From a bacterium (GTDB lineage: Bacteria > Chloroflexota > Dehalococcoidia > Tepidiformales > Tepidiformaceae), in contig CAMAUF010000123.1 of assembly GCA_945861295.1 (NCBI GenBank), positions 1-6,497 of the forward strand: a DNA stretch of 6,497 bases, in the 5' to 3' direction. The notes below the pieces were generated by a model. That model had not been told where the DNA came from and searched no databases. It saw nothing but the letters and a program-made list of their open reading frames with translations. Position numbers and translations under genes: made by a program. How positions within the stretch are numbered: the first letter of the stretch is position 1; every line of letters starts with the position of its first letter. Of this stretch, positions 1 to 5,190 are shown one piece after another.

Positions 1-879
1 CGCCCGAAACGTTTCGAGCCGCGCGGGCAACCATGGGCGGAAGGCCTGCATCCCAGCCCGGAGCCTCCGCGCGGCGACCCGCATGTCGTGCAGCGCTTCG
101 ATATCCTCGCCGGCCCGGGTCCCGGGTTCATTGGCGAGAAAGACGGCGAAGTGCTTGCGCATGATCGCGTAGGCCACGTTCGCCGCCGTCATCGCCGCGT
201 CCACGGTCGCAGGCCCAAGGGTGTGTTCAGGGCCCGCGGGGCGCTTGCCGGTGGCCGCCAGTCCGGCCTCGAACTTCGATTCCTTCGCCGGCCGTAGGCT
301 GGTCGCGGCCACGAGCGCCGTCACGAAGGGCTTCGCCCGGTCGACCGCGCCGCTGTCGACTTCCACCTCGATGCGCGTCAGCCGGGTCGATGTCCCGGCA
401 TCGTCCGATGGGATGAGCGTGTCGTCGACGGTGACTTCTCCGAGTTCGCCGGCGCCGTCGGCGAGGATAAACGTCTCGCGGTGCTGCACGACCGTGAACA
501 GCGCCTCGACGGGCATGCGGCCCGCGACGACGTTGATCAACTGGCCAGCGGCGCCCTCGGCATCGCCGGGGGACGACCTGCCAGCGGGCAGTGCCTCCGT
601 GAGTTCGCGCCGCGACCGCAGGCCGTCTTTGATCTCGGCCATGCCTTTCAGGGTGAGTTCGGCGCCGGCCGCCTTCTGGCGCACCCGGCACGTGTACTTC
701 GCCCGATTCAGCCGCCAATCCGCGGTATCGTAATACGTGTCGCGGACATCTTTGATCGGGCCGGGCGTCACCTGGAAGCCCGCGACGGTCTGTTCGCGGA
801 GCCAGCGGATGACGGGCTTGCCGTCGAGCGCTTCGTACTGCCACTCGACTTCGGTGATATCGCTAATCGCTTCTGCCAT
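1..879 (-). CDS. CYTH-CHAD domain protein, C-terminus cut by the window edge
   Basis: The frame read leftward from ATG at 879 stays open for 293 codons to the edge with no stop, so the C-terminus is missing. Residues about 8-210 look like a CYTH (triphosphate tunnel) domain: EVEWQ at 10-14 stands where ExExK is usual, then DTYYDTADWRL (47-57), CRVRQK (64-69), ELTLKG (74-79), RRELTE (90-95), RIEVEVDSG (169-177) and KESKFEAGL (199-207). From about 228 a helical CHAD domain begins, with its hallmark HDMRVAARRLR at 264-274. CYTH enzymes bind triphosphates with a metal ion, and CHAD domains bind inorganic polyphosphate, so a cytoplasmic polyphosphate or triphosphate role is inferred. I see no signal peptide. 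Full-length relatives are about 500 residues, so roughly 200 are absent. The start is supported by domain onset and a TATGAT box 6 nt upstream. It is transcribed divergently from the XdhC-family gene. The family call is firm; the substrate is unknown. Confidence 0.9.
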   Translation of the reverse strand, partial: MAEAISDITEVEWQYEALDGKPVIRWLREQTVAGFQVTPGPIKDVRDTYYDTADWRLNRAKYTCRVRQKAAGAELTLKGMAEIKDGLRSRRELTEALPAGRSSPGDAEGAAGQLINVVAGRMPVEALFTVVQHRETFILADGAGELGEVTVDDTLIPSDDAGTSTRLTRIEVEVDSGAVDRAKPFVTALVAATSLRPAKESKFEAGLAATGKRPAGPEHTLGPATVDAAMTAANVAYAIMRKHFAVFLANEPGTRAGEDIEALHDMRVAARRLRAGMQAFRPWLPARLETFRA

Positions 880-885
880 TACCGA

Positions 886-891
886 ATCATA
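886..891 (-). promoter_or_regulatory. Putative -10 box TATGAT of the CYTH-CHAD gene
   Basis: On the - strand TATGAT lies here, with 6 nt between it and the ATG at 879. Transcription would start at or next to the start codon, giving a leaderless mRNA. No convincing -35 hexamer is visible. A GGAG just upstream overlaps the promoter region and sits 12 nt from the ATG, too far for a normal Shine-Dalgarno. Confidence 0.5.
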
Positions 892-925
892 CTCCGAAGG
901 CCCATCCCGTAATCTTGGCTGGGTG

Positions 926-931
926 TACTCT
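926..931 (+). promoter_or_regulatory. Putative -10 box TACTCT of the XdhC-family gene
   Basis: TACTCT ends 9 nt before the ATG at 941, and an overlapping alternative, TGTACT, lies at 924-929. No Shine-Dalgarno precedes the ATG. The box shares a 61-bp divergent intergenic region with the - strand TATGAT at 886-891, so the two promoters lie almost back to back. Confidence 0.4.
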
Positions 932-940
932 GCCTTCGAT

Positions 941-1780
941 ATGCTGGACTTGACACGACGACTGCTCCATGCGGCGGAGGGCGGTGCTCCGGTGCTCCTC
1001 GCGGCGGTCCTCGAGCCTGGCCCGCGGCCGATCGCCGCCGGAGCCCGACTGCTCGTCGAGCGGGACGGCTCGCGGACGGGCGCCCTCGGCGATGCCGAAC
1101 TCGATGCCCTCGTCGCCGCGTATAGCGCCTCCGCCTTCGCCCGCCACGCCACGGAAACCGTTTACGTCATCCCCGCTGGGGAGGCCGGCGAAGAGGAGAG
1201 CGAGCCCTCCGCTACCCGTTCAGCCCTCGCGCTTTCGACCAGGTCACGGGCCGGCGCAACCGCGATTTATCTTGAAGTAGTCGAGCATAAGCCGGTCTTT
1301 CTCGTGGTCGGCGCGGGCCACGTTGGGCGCAGCCTGGCGAAGTTGGCCGATTTCCTGGATTTCCACGTCGTAGTGCTCGATGACCGCGAGGAGTTCGCCT
1401 CGGCCGAACGCCTCCCGGAGGCCGACGAAGTGATCTGCGACGACTTCGAGGAGGCCCTGGGCCGCTATCCGATCGACGCCAACACGCATGTGGTCATGGT
1501 TACCCGCGGCCATAAGCAGGACGAGCTTTCGCTTCGCCGGGTGCTCGGCCGCGGCGCCGCCTATGTCGGCATGATCGGTTCAAAGCGCCGGACTGGGGCC
1601 GTCCTGGAGCACCTCCTCGCTGAGGGGTACCCGGCCGCCGAATTGGCGACGGTGCGGACGCCGATCGGGCTCGACATCGGCGCGGAGACGCCGGAAGAGA
1701 TCGCCGTGAGCATCCTCGCAGAAGTCGTGATGCTGCGAAATGGCGGCGCTGGCGGTCCCATGTACCATCGGCGCGGCTGA
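941..1780 (+). CDS. XdhC/CoxF-family protein (molybdenum hydroxylase maturation type)
   Basis: This is a 279-residue protein. The C-terminal half is a clear XdhC Rossmann domain: VVGAGHVGRSLAKLA (122-136), VLDDRE (145-150), THVVMVTRGHKQDE (182-195), GMIGSKRR (210-217) and PIGLDIGAETPEEIAVSI (241-258). The N-terminal XdhC/CoxI domain is recognisable but altered: GARLLVERDGSRTGALGDAE (34-53) aligns with the family segment that normally ends in a Gly-Gly-Cys-Val-Glu motif, and the cysteine is absent. An acidic, low-complexity linker spans about 79-105. In characterised systems XdhC binds molybdenum cofactor and promotes its sulfuration before insertion into xanthine dehydrogenase-type enzymes. 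No hydroxylase subunit gene lies nearby, so the partner is unknown. ATG 941 is chosen because it starts the conserved N-terminal helix and follows a -10-like box. An in-frame GTG at 923 is an alternative, but it lies upstream of that box. The family is certain; the exact role is not. Confidence 0.88.
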   Translation: MLDLTRRLLHAAEGGAPVLLAAVLEPGPRPIAAGARLLVERDGSRTGALGDAELDALVAAYSASAFARHATETVYVIPAGEAGEEESEPSATRSALALSTRSRAGATAIYLEVVEHKPVFLVVGAGHVGRSLAKLADFLDFHVVVLDDREEFASAERLPEADEVICDDFEEALGRYPIDANTHVVMVTRGHKQDELSLRRVLGRGAAYVGMIGSKRRTGAVLEHLLAEGYPAAELATVRTPIGLDIGAETPEEIAVSILAEVVMLRNGGAGGPMYHRRG

Positions 1781-1795
1781 TGCCAGCGGAGGAAG

Positions 1796-1817
1796 CGAGC
1801 CGGGCCACGAAGGCTCG
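1796..1817 (+). other. Small inverted repeat after the XdhC-family gene
   Basis: CGAGCC (1796-1801) and GGCTCG (1812-1817) can form a 6-bp stem with a 10-nt loop, 15 nt past the stop at 1780. No T-tract follows, so it is at best a weak or factor-assisted terminator. The rest of the 121-bp gap up to the PAC2 start shows only a promoter-like box. Confidence 0.25.
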
Positions 1818-1888
1818 GATCGGGCGTCGGCCGCGGAGGCTCGCGCAGATGGCGCTACCGGCCGCAGCGCACGTTGGCCTCTGTGCGG

Positions 1889-1894
1889 TACGAT
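1889..1894 (+). promoter_or_regulatory. Putative -10 box TACGAT of the PAC2 operon
   Basis: TACGAT is followed by 7 nt and then the ATG at 1902. The AGAGG at 1895-1899 is only 2 nt from the ATG, too close to serve as a normal Shine-Dalgarno, so leaderless transcription is the simpler reading. No good -35 hexamer is seen. Confidence 0.5.
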
Positions 1895-1901
1895 AGAGGC
1901 C

Positions 1902-2771
1902 ATGGACGGATTCGACATCCAGCCCGCGCCCTCCCTCCGCTCGCCCATCGTCGTGGTCGCCTTCGGTGGCTGGAGCGACACTGGGACCGTTACCACCGAT
2001 ACCGCCCAGCGGCTCATCGACGCCCACGGCGCGCGCCGCTTCCTGAGCGTGGACCCGGAGGACTTTTACGTCTTCACCGATACGCGTCCGACAGTGCGGC
2101 TCGACGCGGATGGCCTCCGGGAAGTGCAGTGGCCCAAGAACGAAGGCTACTACGCGTTCACCCCACACGCCGCCCATGACCTCGTCGTCGTCAAAGGGAT
2201 CGAGCCAAACTTGCGTTGGCGGACGTTCGCCGCACGTCTCGGCGGGGCGATCGCGGACCTCCGGCCGTCGTTAGTCTGCACGCTTGTCGCGCGTCCCTCC
2301 ACCACCCCGCACACACGGCCAATCCCGGTGACCGGCAGTTCGACAGACACGGGCCTCGCCGCCAAGTTCGGTCTGGGCCGTTCCAGTTACCAGGGGCCGA
2401 CGGGCATCATCGGCGTCCTGCACGATGTCTTGCGGCGCCGCGGCGCTCCCCTGATCAGTCTGGCCGCGAACGTGCCGCACTACCTCAACGTGGACGAAAA
2501 CCCGCCCGCGACGATGGCCCTCCTCAAAGCGCTGACGCCTGTGCTGGGCTTCTCGCCGCCCCTGGGGGATCTCGATGAACAGGGCGTCCGCTTCCTCGAG
2601 CGCGTCGACGAGGCCTCCCGCGGCGATGACCAGATCCGCGCCTACGTGCGCTCGCTCGAAGAGCACTACGGCGAGACCGAGGCTCAAGCTCAGCCCCCGG
2701 CCGAGCTGCCATCGGCGGCGGACATACTCCGTGATGTCGAGGACCTCCTTCGCGGTGCGAAGGACTCTTAA
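1902..2771 (+). CDS. PAC2-family protein (proteasome assembly chaperone 2-like fold)
   Basis: The 289-residue product matches the bacterial/archaeal PAC2 family in length and motifs: VVVAFGGWSDTG (17-28), KGIEPNLRWRTFA (98-110), PHTRPIPVTG (136-145), GPTGIIGVLHD (165-175) and ANVPHYLN (189-196). A helical, charged C-terminal segment (about 225-289) with YVRSLEEHYGE (248-258) is likely the oligomerisation or coiled-coil part. I see no signal peptide or membrane segment, so it should be cytoplasmic. Family members resemble a eukaryotic proteasome assembly chaperone; their bacterial function is largely undefined, and no proteasome gene is present here. ATG 1902 is preferred over an in-frame ATG at 1740, which lies inside the XdhC-family gene, because conserved sequence begins at 1902 and a -10-like box precedes it. 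It appears to be the first gene of an operon; a Shine-Dalgarno for the next gene lies just after its stop. Confidence 0.9.
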   Translation: MDGFDIQPAPSLRSPIVVVAFGGWSDTGTVTTDTAQRLIDAHGARRFLSVDPEDFYVFTDTRPTVRLDADGLREVQWPKNEGYYAFTPHAAHDLVVVKGIEPNLRWRTFAARLGGAIADLRPSLVCTLVARPSTTPHTRPIPVTGSSTDTGLAAKFGLGRSSYQGPTGIIGVLHDVLRRRGAPLISLAANVPHYLNVDENPPATMALLKALTPVLGFSPPLGDLDEQGVRFLERVDEASRGDDQIRAYVRSLEEHYGETEAQAQPPAELPSAADILRDVEDLLRGAKDS

Positions 2772-2774
2772 CGC

Positions 2775-2780
2775 AAAGGA
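2775..2780 (+). promoter_or_regulatory. Shine-Dalgarno AAAGGA for the 173-residue gene
   Basis: AAAGGA lies between the PAC2 stop (2771) and ATG 2791, with a 10-nt spacing that is slightly long but workable. It would be only 1 nt from the in-frame GTG at 2782, which argues for ATG 2791 as the start. It marks this as an internal operon gene with leadered translation. Confidence 0.6.
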
Positions 2781-2790
2781 TGTGAGCACC

Positions 2791-3312
2791 ATGGCTCTGA
2801 ATTCGCTGCTTTGGCGGCTTGCGTCCCCTTACGACGCCTATATTTCGCACGTGGCGCTTCTCAACGGCGCGATCGAACAGATCCGGTACCTCGCCGGTCT
2901 CGCGCTCGGCTACGAGACCGGCCTGGCCAGTTCCGTCCGCCTCATCCCGGGCGCCAACGACGCCGCCGCGCGCGCCGCCGGATTTCGCGAACGCCTCGGC
3001 GCGGCCGCCGCGTCGATGACTGATGAGCAGTTCGAACTCTTCTTGGCCACCGTTGGCGGCGGTGAACGCGCCGATGTCGAATCCGACCGGGCGCAGACGG
3101 TTACCCGCCTTTCACGGGCCACGCGCGGCCTCGAAGACTACTTCCTGATCGCGGGCCATGAGCTGGCCGTCCTCGAACGGCGCGGGTACACGCACTCAAG
3201 AGCCGACCTGGCACGTCAACTTCGCGAGAACAAGCTGCCAGCGACCGGCCTCGCCGACTATCGGCACACGCTTCACGAACTCGGCCTGCGCGTCGGTCGG
3301 CGACCGGCGTGA
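2791..3312 (+). CDS. Uncharacterised mostly helical protein between PAC2 and SUI1 genes
   Basis: This encodes a 173-residue protein whose family I do not recognise. Its composition suggests mostly alpha helix: an amphipathic N-terminal half (about 5-45), an Ala/Arg-rich stretch (57-75), a charged linker containing GGGERADVESDR (89-100), and a helical C-terminal half with LEDYFLIAGHELAVLERRGY (114-133) and LARQLRENKLPATGLADYRH (140-159). There is no signal peptide, metal-binding motif or nucleotide-binding loop. The PAC2 gene ends 19 bp upstream, and the SUI1/YciH gene starts on a GTG overlapping this stop in GTGA, so the three are probably co-transcribed and the last two translationally coupled. 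Codon use matches its neighbours. The coding call is supported by the Shine-Dalgarno, the tight packing and a protein-like composition. Any link to protein turnover or translation is inferred only from its neighbours. Confidence 0.75.
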   Translation: MALNSLLWRLASPYDAYISHVALLNGAIEQIRYLAGLALGYETGLASSVRLIPGANDAAARAAGFRERLGAAAASMTDEQFELFLATVGGGERADVESDRAQTVTRLSRATRGLEDYFLIAGHELAVLERRGYTHSRADLARQLRENKLPATGLADYRHTLHELGLRVGRRPA

Positions 3313-3674
3313 GCGCCTCGCCGTCGAATTCCGGCCGGGACACCGGCTCCCGCTTGGTGTACTCCACCGACGGCGGCCGTGTCGCGCCTCCGCCAATTCG
3401 GGCGGTCGGCGGCCGCGCACCCCTTCCGGACGACGGCGTGGTCCGGGTCCTTCGCGAAAAAAAGGGCCGCGGGGGCAAAACGGTGAGCCTTGTCGTCGGG
3501 CTCCCGCCCGCCGCGGCCGAGCGCGAGCGCGTGCTCAAGCACCTGAAAACCAAGCTCGGAACTGGCGGCGCTGCCGACGAGACAGGAGCGCTCGTCATTC
3601 AAGGTGACCACCGGGAGCGGATCGTCGCCGAGTTGACCACGCTTGGCTTTCGCGCCAAAGCGGCGGGCGGGTAG
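3309..3674 (+). CDS. yciH: SUI1/YciH-family translation initiation factor homologue (eIF1-like)
   Basis: The 121-residue product fits bacterial YciH in length and motif order: SRLVYSTDGGR (14-24) before a variable linker, then a SUI1 domain (about 43-120) with VVRVLREKKGRGGKTVS (44-60), GTGG (84-87) and VIQGDHRERIV (96-106), ending in a short AKAAGG tail. SUI1/eIF1 proteins bind the small ribosomal subunit and control start-codon fidelity in eukaryotes and archaea. E. coli YciH discriminates against atypical initiation complexes, but its wider bacterial role is unclear. The start is a GTG at 3309 sharing GTGA with the upstream stop, with no clear Shine-Dalgarno of its own, so coupling to the preceding gene is likely. 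It is the last gene of the PAC2 unit. The family call is very secure. Confidence 0.93.
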   Translation: MSASPSNSGRDTGSRLVYSTDGGRVAPPPIRAVGGRAPLPDDGVVRVLREKKGRGGKTVSLVVGLPPAAAERERVLKHLKTKLGTGGAADETGALVIQGDHRERIVAELTTLGFRAKAAGG

Positions 3675-3731
3675 GCCCTCGCTACCAACAGCGCCGGCTG
3701 CGCGCCCGAGTGACCCGCGGGCAGACGAAAT

Positions 3732-3746
3732 CCGAACGGCGTTCGG
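3732..3746. repeat. Perfect short palindrome CCGAAC-GGC-GTTCGG
   Basis: A 15-nt inverted repeat with 6-bp arms (3732-3737 and 3741-3746) around GGC, 57 nt after the yciH stop. It may be a hairpin at the operon end or a regulator binding site. No T-tract follows, so a classical intrinsic terminator is unlikely. The flanking gap (3675-3902) is non-coding by my reading. Confidence 0.4.
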
Positions 3747-3796
3747 CCTGGGCGTTAACTCAATCTCCTCCTGGTGCGTTGTTCTTAGGTGTCCGC

Positions 3797-3827
3797 GGGT
3801 GGCGGGCAAGCGCCCAGCACGCCACCC
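3797..3827 (+). other. Stem-loop upstream of folE
   Basis: GGGTGGCG (3797-3804) pairs perfectly with CGCCACCC (3820-3827) across a 15-nt loop. A smaller GGGC/GCCC pairing at the 5' base of the loop competes with it. The downstream sequence is pyrimidine-mixed (TCTTACTTT) rather than a clean T-run. It could be a weak terminator for the upstream operon. It lies upstream of the predicted folE promoter, so it is less likely to be a folE leader element. Confidence 0.4.
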
Positions 3828-3867
3828 CCGGATGTCTTACTTTGCGAGCGGCGACTCCGGTCAACTC

Positions 3868-3876
3868 TGGTACCAT
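3868..3876 (+). promoter_or_regulatory. Putative extended -10 promoter of folE (TGG-TACCAT)
   Basis: TACCAT (3871-3876) is preceded by TG plus one base, the extended -10 arrangement that can substitute for a poor -35. Transcription would begin near 3883 and give a leader of about 20 nt carrying the Shine-Dalgarno at 3891-3896. No good -35 hexamer is visible. Confidence 0.4.
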
Positions 3877-3890
3877 CGTCTGACTTCGAC

Positions 3891-3896
3891 GAAGGA
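3891..3896 (+). promoter_or_regulatory. Shine-Dalgarno GAAGGA that fixes the folE start at GTG 3903
   Basis: GAAGGA sits 6 nt before GTG 3903, the best-placed ribosome binding site in the window. It supports GTG 3903 over the longer in-frame reading from 3789, whose extra residues look unconserved and run through the 3797-3827 stem-loop and the promoter-like box. Confidence 0.65.
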
Positions 3897-3902
3897 CACC
3901 AC

Positions 3903-4487
3903 GTGGCAGACGGCATCCCGCGACTCCCCGCCGACCTCGACAGGATGAAGGCTGCGGTCATCGAGATCCTCGAAGCCGTGGGCGAAGACCCGAACCGCGA
4001 CGGCCTCCGCGATACGCCGCGCCGCATCGCCGAGATGTACGCCGAGATCTTCGGCGGTCTGGTGTTCGACCCCGCGAAGTACCTCGAGGTGACTTTCGCT
4101 GTCGCCCACGACGAGATGGTGATCCTACGCGACATCCCCTTCTATTCGATGTGTGAGCACCACTTCCTTCCGTTCCACGGCCACGCCCACGTCGGCTACA
4201 TCCCCGACGGGCGGATCGTCGGGATCAGCAAGCTCGCGCGCGTTGTGGAAGGCTTTGCCCGCCGGCCGCAGGTCCAGGAGCAGCTCACCAGCCAGGTCGC
4301 ACAGGCGATCATGGATACGCTGCAGCCCGACGGCGTCGCCGTCGTCGTCGAGGCGGAGCACCTCTGTATGACGATGCGCGGCGTCCAAAAGCCAGGCAGC
4401 CGTATGGTGACCAGCGCGATGCGCGGCCAATTCCGCCAATCGAGCGTGACGCGCGCCGAGTTCCTCGCGCTCGTCCACGGGCGCTGA
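3903..4487 (+). CDS. folE: GTP cyclohydrolase I, FolE type
   Basis: The 194-residue enzyme converts GTP to 7,8-dihydroneopterin triphosphate, the first step of folate biosynthesis and a precursor for queuosine-type modified bases. The zinc site is intact: Cys84 and His87 in MCEHHFLPF (83-91) and Cys155 in EHLCMTMRG (152-160). His86 and His153 sit where the family has catalytic and substrate-contacting histidines. Other family motifs are GLRDTPRRIAEMY (34-46), KLARVVEGFARRPQVQEQLT (110-129) and TSAMRGQFR (170-178). It is therefore the zinc-dependent FolE (type IA) and not FolE2. Length is within the family range. It starts at GTG behind a GAAGGA site. It is separated by 228 bp from the operon upstream and by only 22 bp from the Uma2-family gene, which seems to have its own promoter in that gap. 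No other folate gene is in view. Confidence 0.96.
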   Translation: MADGIPRLPADLDRMKAAVIEILEAVGEDPNRDGLRDTPRRIAEMYAEIFGGLVFDPAKYLEVTFAVAHDEMVILRDIPFYSMCEHHFLPFHGHAHVGYIPDGRIVGISKLARVVEGFARRPQVQEQLTSQVAQAIMDTLQPDGVAVVVEAEHLCMTMRGVQKPGSRMVTSAMRGQFRQSSVTRAEFLALVHGR

Positions 4488-4495
4488 GGCGGCGC

Positions 4496-4501
4496 TATAC
4501 T
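4496..4501 (+). promoter_or_regulatory. Putative -10 box TATACT of the Uma2-family gene
   Basis: TATACT is a 5-of-6 match to TATAAT and ends 8 nt before ATG 4510, inside the 22-bp gap after folE. The GGCGGGG run between box and ATG is too close to act as a normal Shine-Dalgarno. This suggests a separate, leaderless transcript rather than read-through from folE alone. Confidence 0.55.
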
Positions 4502-4509
4502 GGCGGGGC

Positions 4510-5130
4510 ATGGCAACGGCAGTGGCCCCTCCGCGACAAACCCTGCGAGATGGCGACGTCATGTCGCGCGCCGAGTTCCATCGCGTCTACAGCGACTGCG
4601 AGGGTCTGGAGGGCGTCGAACTGATCGAGGGGGTCGTTTGTATGTCGTCGCCGGTGCGAATCATCCACCACACCCGGCCGCAAACCCTCGCGCTTCGCTG
4701 GCTCACCGCGTACGAGGAGCGAAATCCCGGACTGGTTGAGGCGCTCGGACCTGGCTCGGTACTGCTCGACGACGCCAACGAGCCGATCCCAGACGTGATG
4801 CTCCTGCGCACCGCGACGGCGGAGTTCGTCGATGGCTACCTCACGACGGCGCCCGACCTGATCATCGAAATCGCCGCCAGCAGCAAAGCGCGCGACCTCC
4901 ACCAGAAGAAGCGCGCCTACGAGCGTAACGGCGTCGGCGACTACCTCGTCTGGCGGGTCGAAGATCGCGCGTTGGATTGGTTCATCCTGCGGGACGGCCT
5001 TTATTTCCGCCGCGAACCTGACACGGACGGCGTGATCGCGAGCGAACAGTTCCCGGGCCTCCGGCTGGACGTGCCGGCGCTCCTGGCGATGGACAGGAAG
5101 CGCGTGCTCGCCGCCGTCCGGGGTCGATAA
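4510..5130 (+). CDS. Uma2-family (DUF820) restriction endonuclease-like protein
   Basis: The 206-residue protein matches the Uma2 family, which adopts a PD-(D/E)XK nuclease-like fold. Visible landmarks are GVELIEGVV (35-43), PIPDVMLL (92-99) with the candidate metal-binding Asp95, DLIIEIAASS (116-125) with Glu120, and the HQKKRAYERNGVGDYLVWRV stretch (131-150), which supplies Lys133 or Lys134 and the usual Tyr and Gly-Val. Length is typical of about 190-210. Family members are often present in many copies in Chloroflexota, Cyanobacteria and Deinococcota genomes, yet their substrates are poorly defined. Nuclease activity is inferred from the fold only. No methyltransferase, transposase or toxin gene is adjacent. 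It lies 22 bp after folE with its own -10-like box. The family is sure; the function is open. Confidence 0.9.
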   Translation: MATAVAPPRQTLRDGDVMSRAEFHRVYSDCEGLEGVELIEGVVCMSSPVRIIHHTRPQTLALRWLTAYEERNPGLVEALGPGSVLLDDANEPIPDVMLLRTATAEFVDGYLTTAPDLIIEIAASSKARDLHQKKRAYERNGVGDYLVWRVEDRALDWFILRDGLYFRREPDTDGVIASEQFPGLRLDVPALLAMDRKRVLAAVRGR

Positions 5131-5155
5131 AGCAATCTGCAAGCCCGAGGCCCTG

Positions 5156-5161
5156 TAGACT
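5156..5161 (+). promoter_or_regulatory. Putative -10 box TAGACT of the SDR gene
   Basis: TAGACT lies 29 nt before ATG 5191, in the 60-bp gap after the Uma2-family gene. A start near 5168 would give a leader of about 23 nt containing the GGGAG site. The same hexamer occurs before the antitoxin gene (6081-6086), where the spacing is only 6 nt. Confidence 0.45.
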
Positions 5162-5177
5162 CCCGCCAACACATCTC

Positions 5178-5182
5178 GGGAG
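5178..5182 (+). promoter_or_regulatory. Shine-Dalgarno GGGAG for the SDR gene
   Basis: GGGAG sits 8 nt before ATG 5191, a normal spacing. It supports this start and marks the SDR gene, like folE, as having a leadered transcript. Confidence 0.6.
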
Positions 5183-5190
5183 CTTCTGGT

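Noticed and set aside
227..844. A 205-codon Arg-rich open frame on the - strand
   Set aside because: It lies out of frame within the CYTH-CHAD gene on the same strand. Its Arg/Gly-rich product is typical of a shifted frame in GC-rich DNA, while the true frame shows clear CYTH and CHAD motifs.
737..940. Longer N-terminus for the XdhC-family protein from ATG 737
   Set aside because: It would overlap the 5' part of the CYTH-CHAD gene and the divergent promoter region. Family-like sequence begins only at about 941.
1740..1901. Longer N-terminus for the PAC2 protein from ATG 1740
   Set aside because: The extra 54 residues overlap the XdhC-family gene end, look non-conserved and run across a promoter-like box. 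PAC2 sequence begins at 1902.
1500..2177. A 225-codon open frame on the - strand opposite XdhC and PAC2 genes
   Set aside because: It spans two genes with clear family motifs on the + strand plus their intergenic gap, and its product is low-complexity and Arg/Ala/Gly-rich.
3273..3809. A 178-codon open frame on the - strand opposite the SUI1 gene
   Set aside because: It is an antisense shadow of a strongly conserved SUI1 domain and has no recognisable motif.
3789..3902. Longer N-terminus for FolE from GTG 3789
   Set aside because: The added residues are low-complexity and cover a stem-loop and an extended -10 box. A well-spaced Shine-Dalgarno points to GTG 3903.
3675..3902. A riboswitch (for example tetrahydrofolate or preQ1 type) controlling folE
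   Set aside because: The only hairpins lie upstream of the predicted promoter, and I could not match any conserved riboswitch core.
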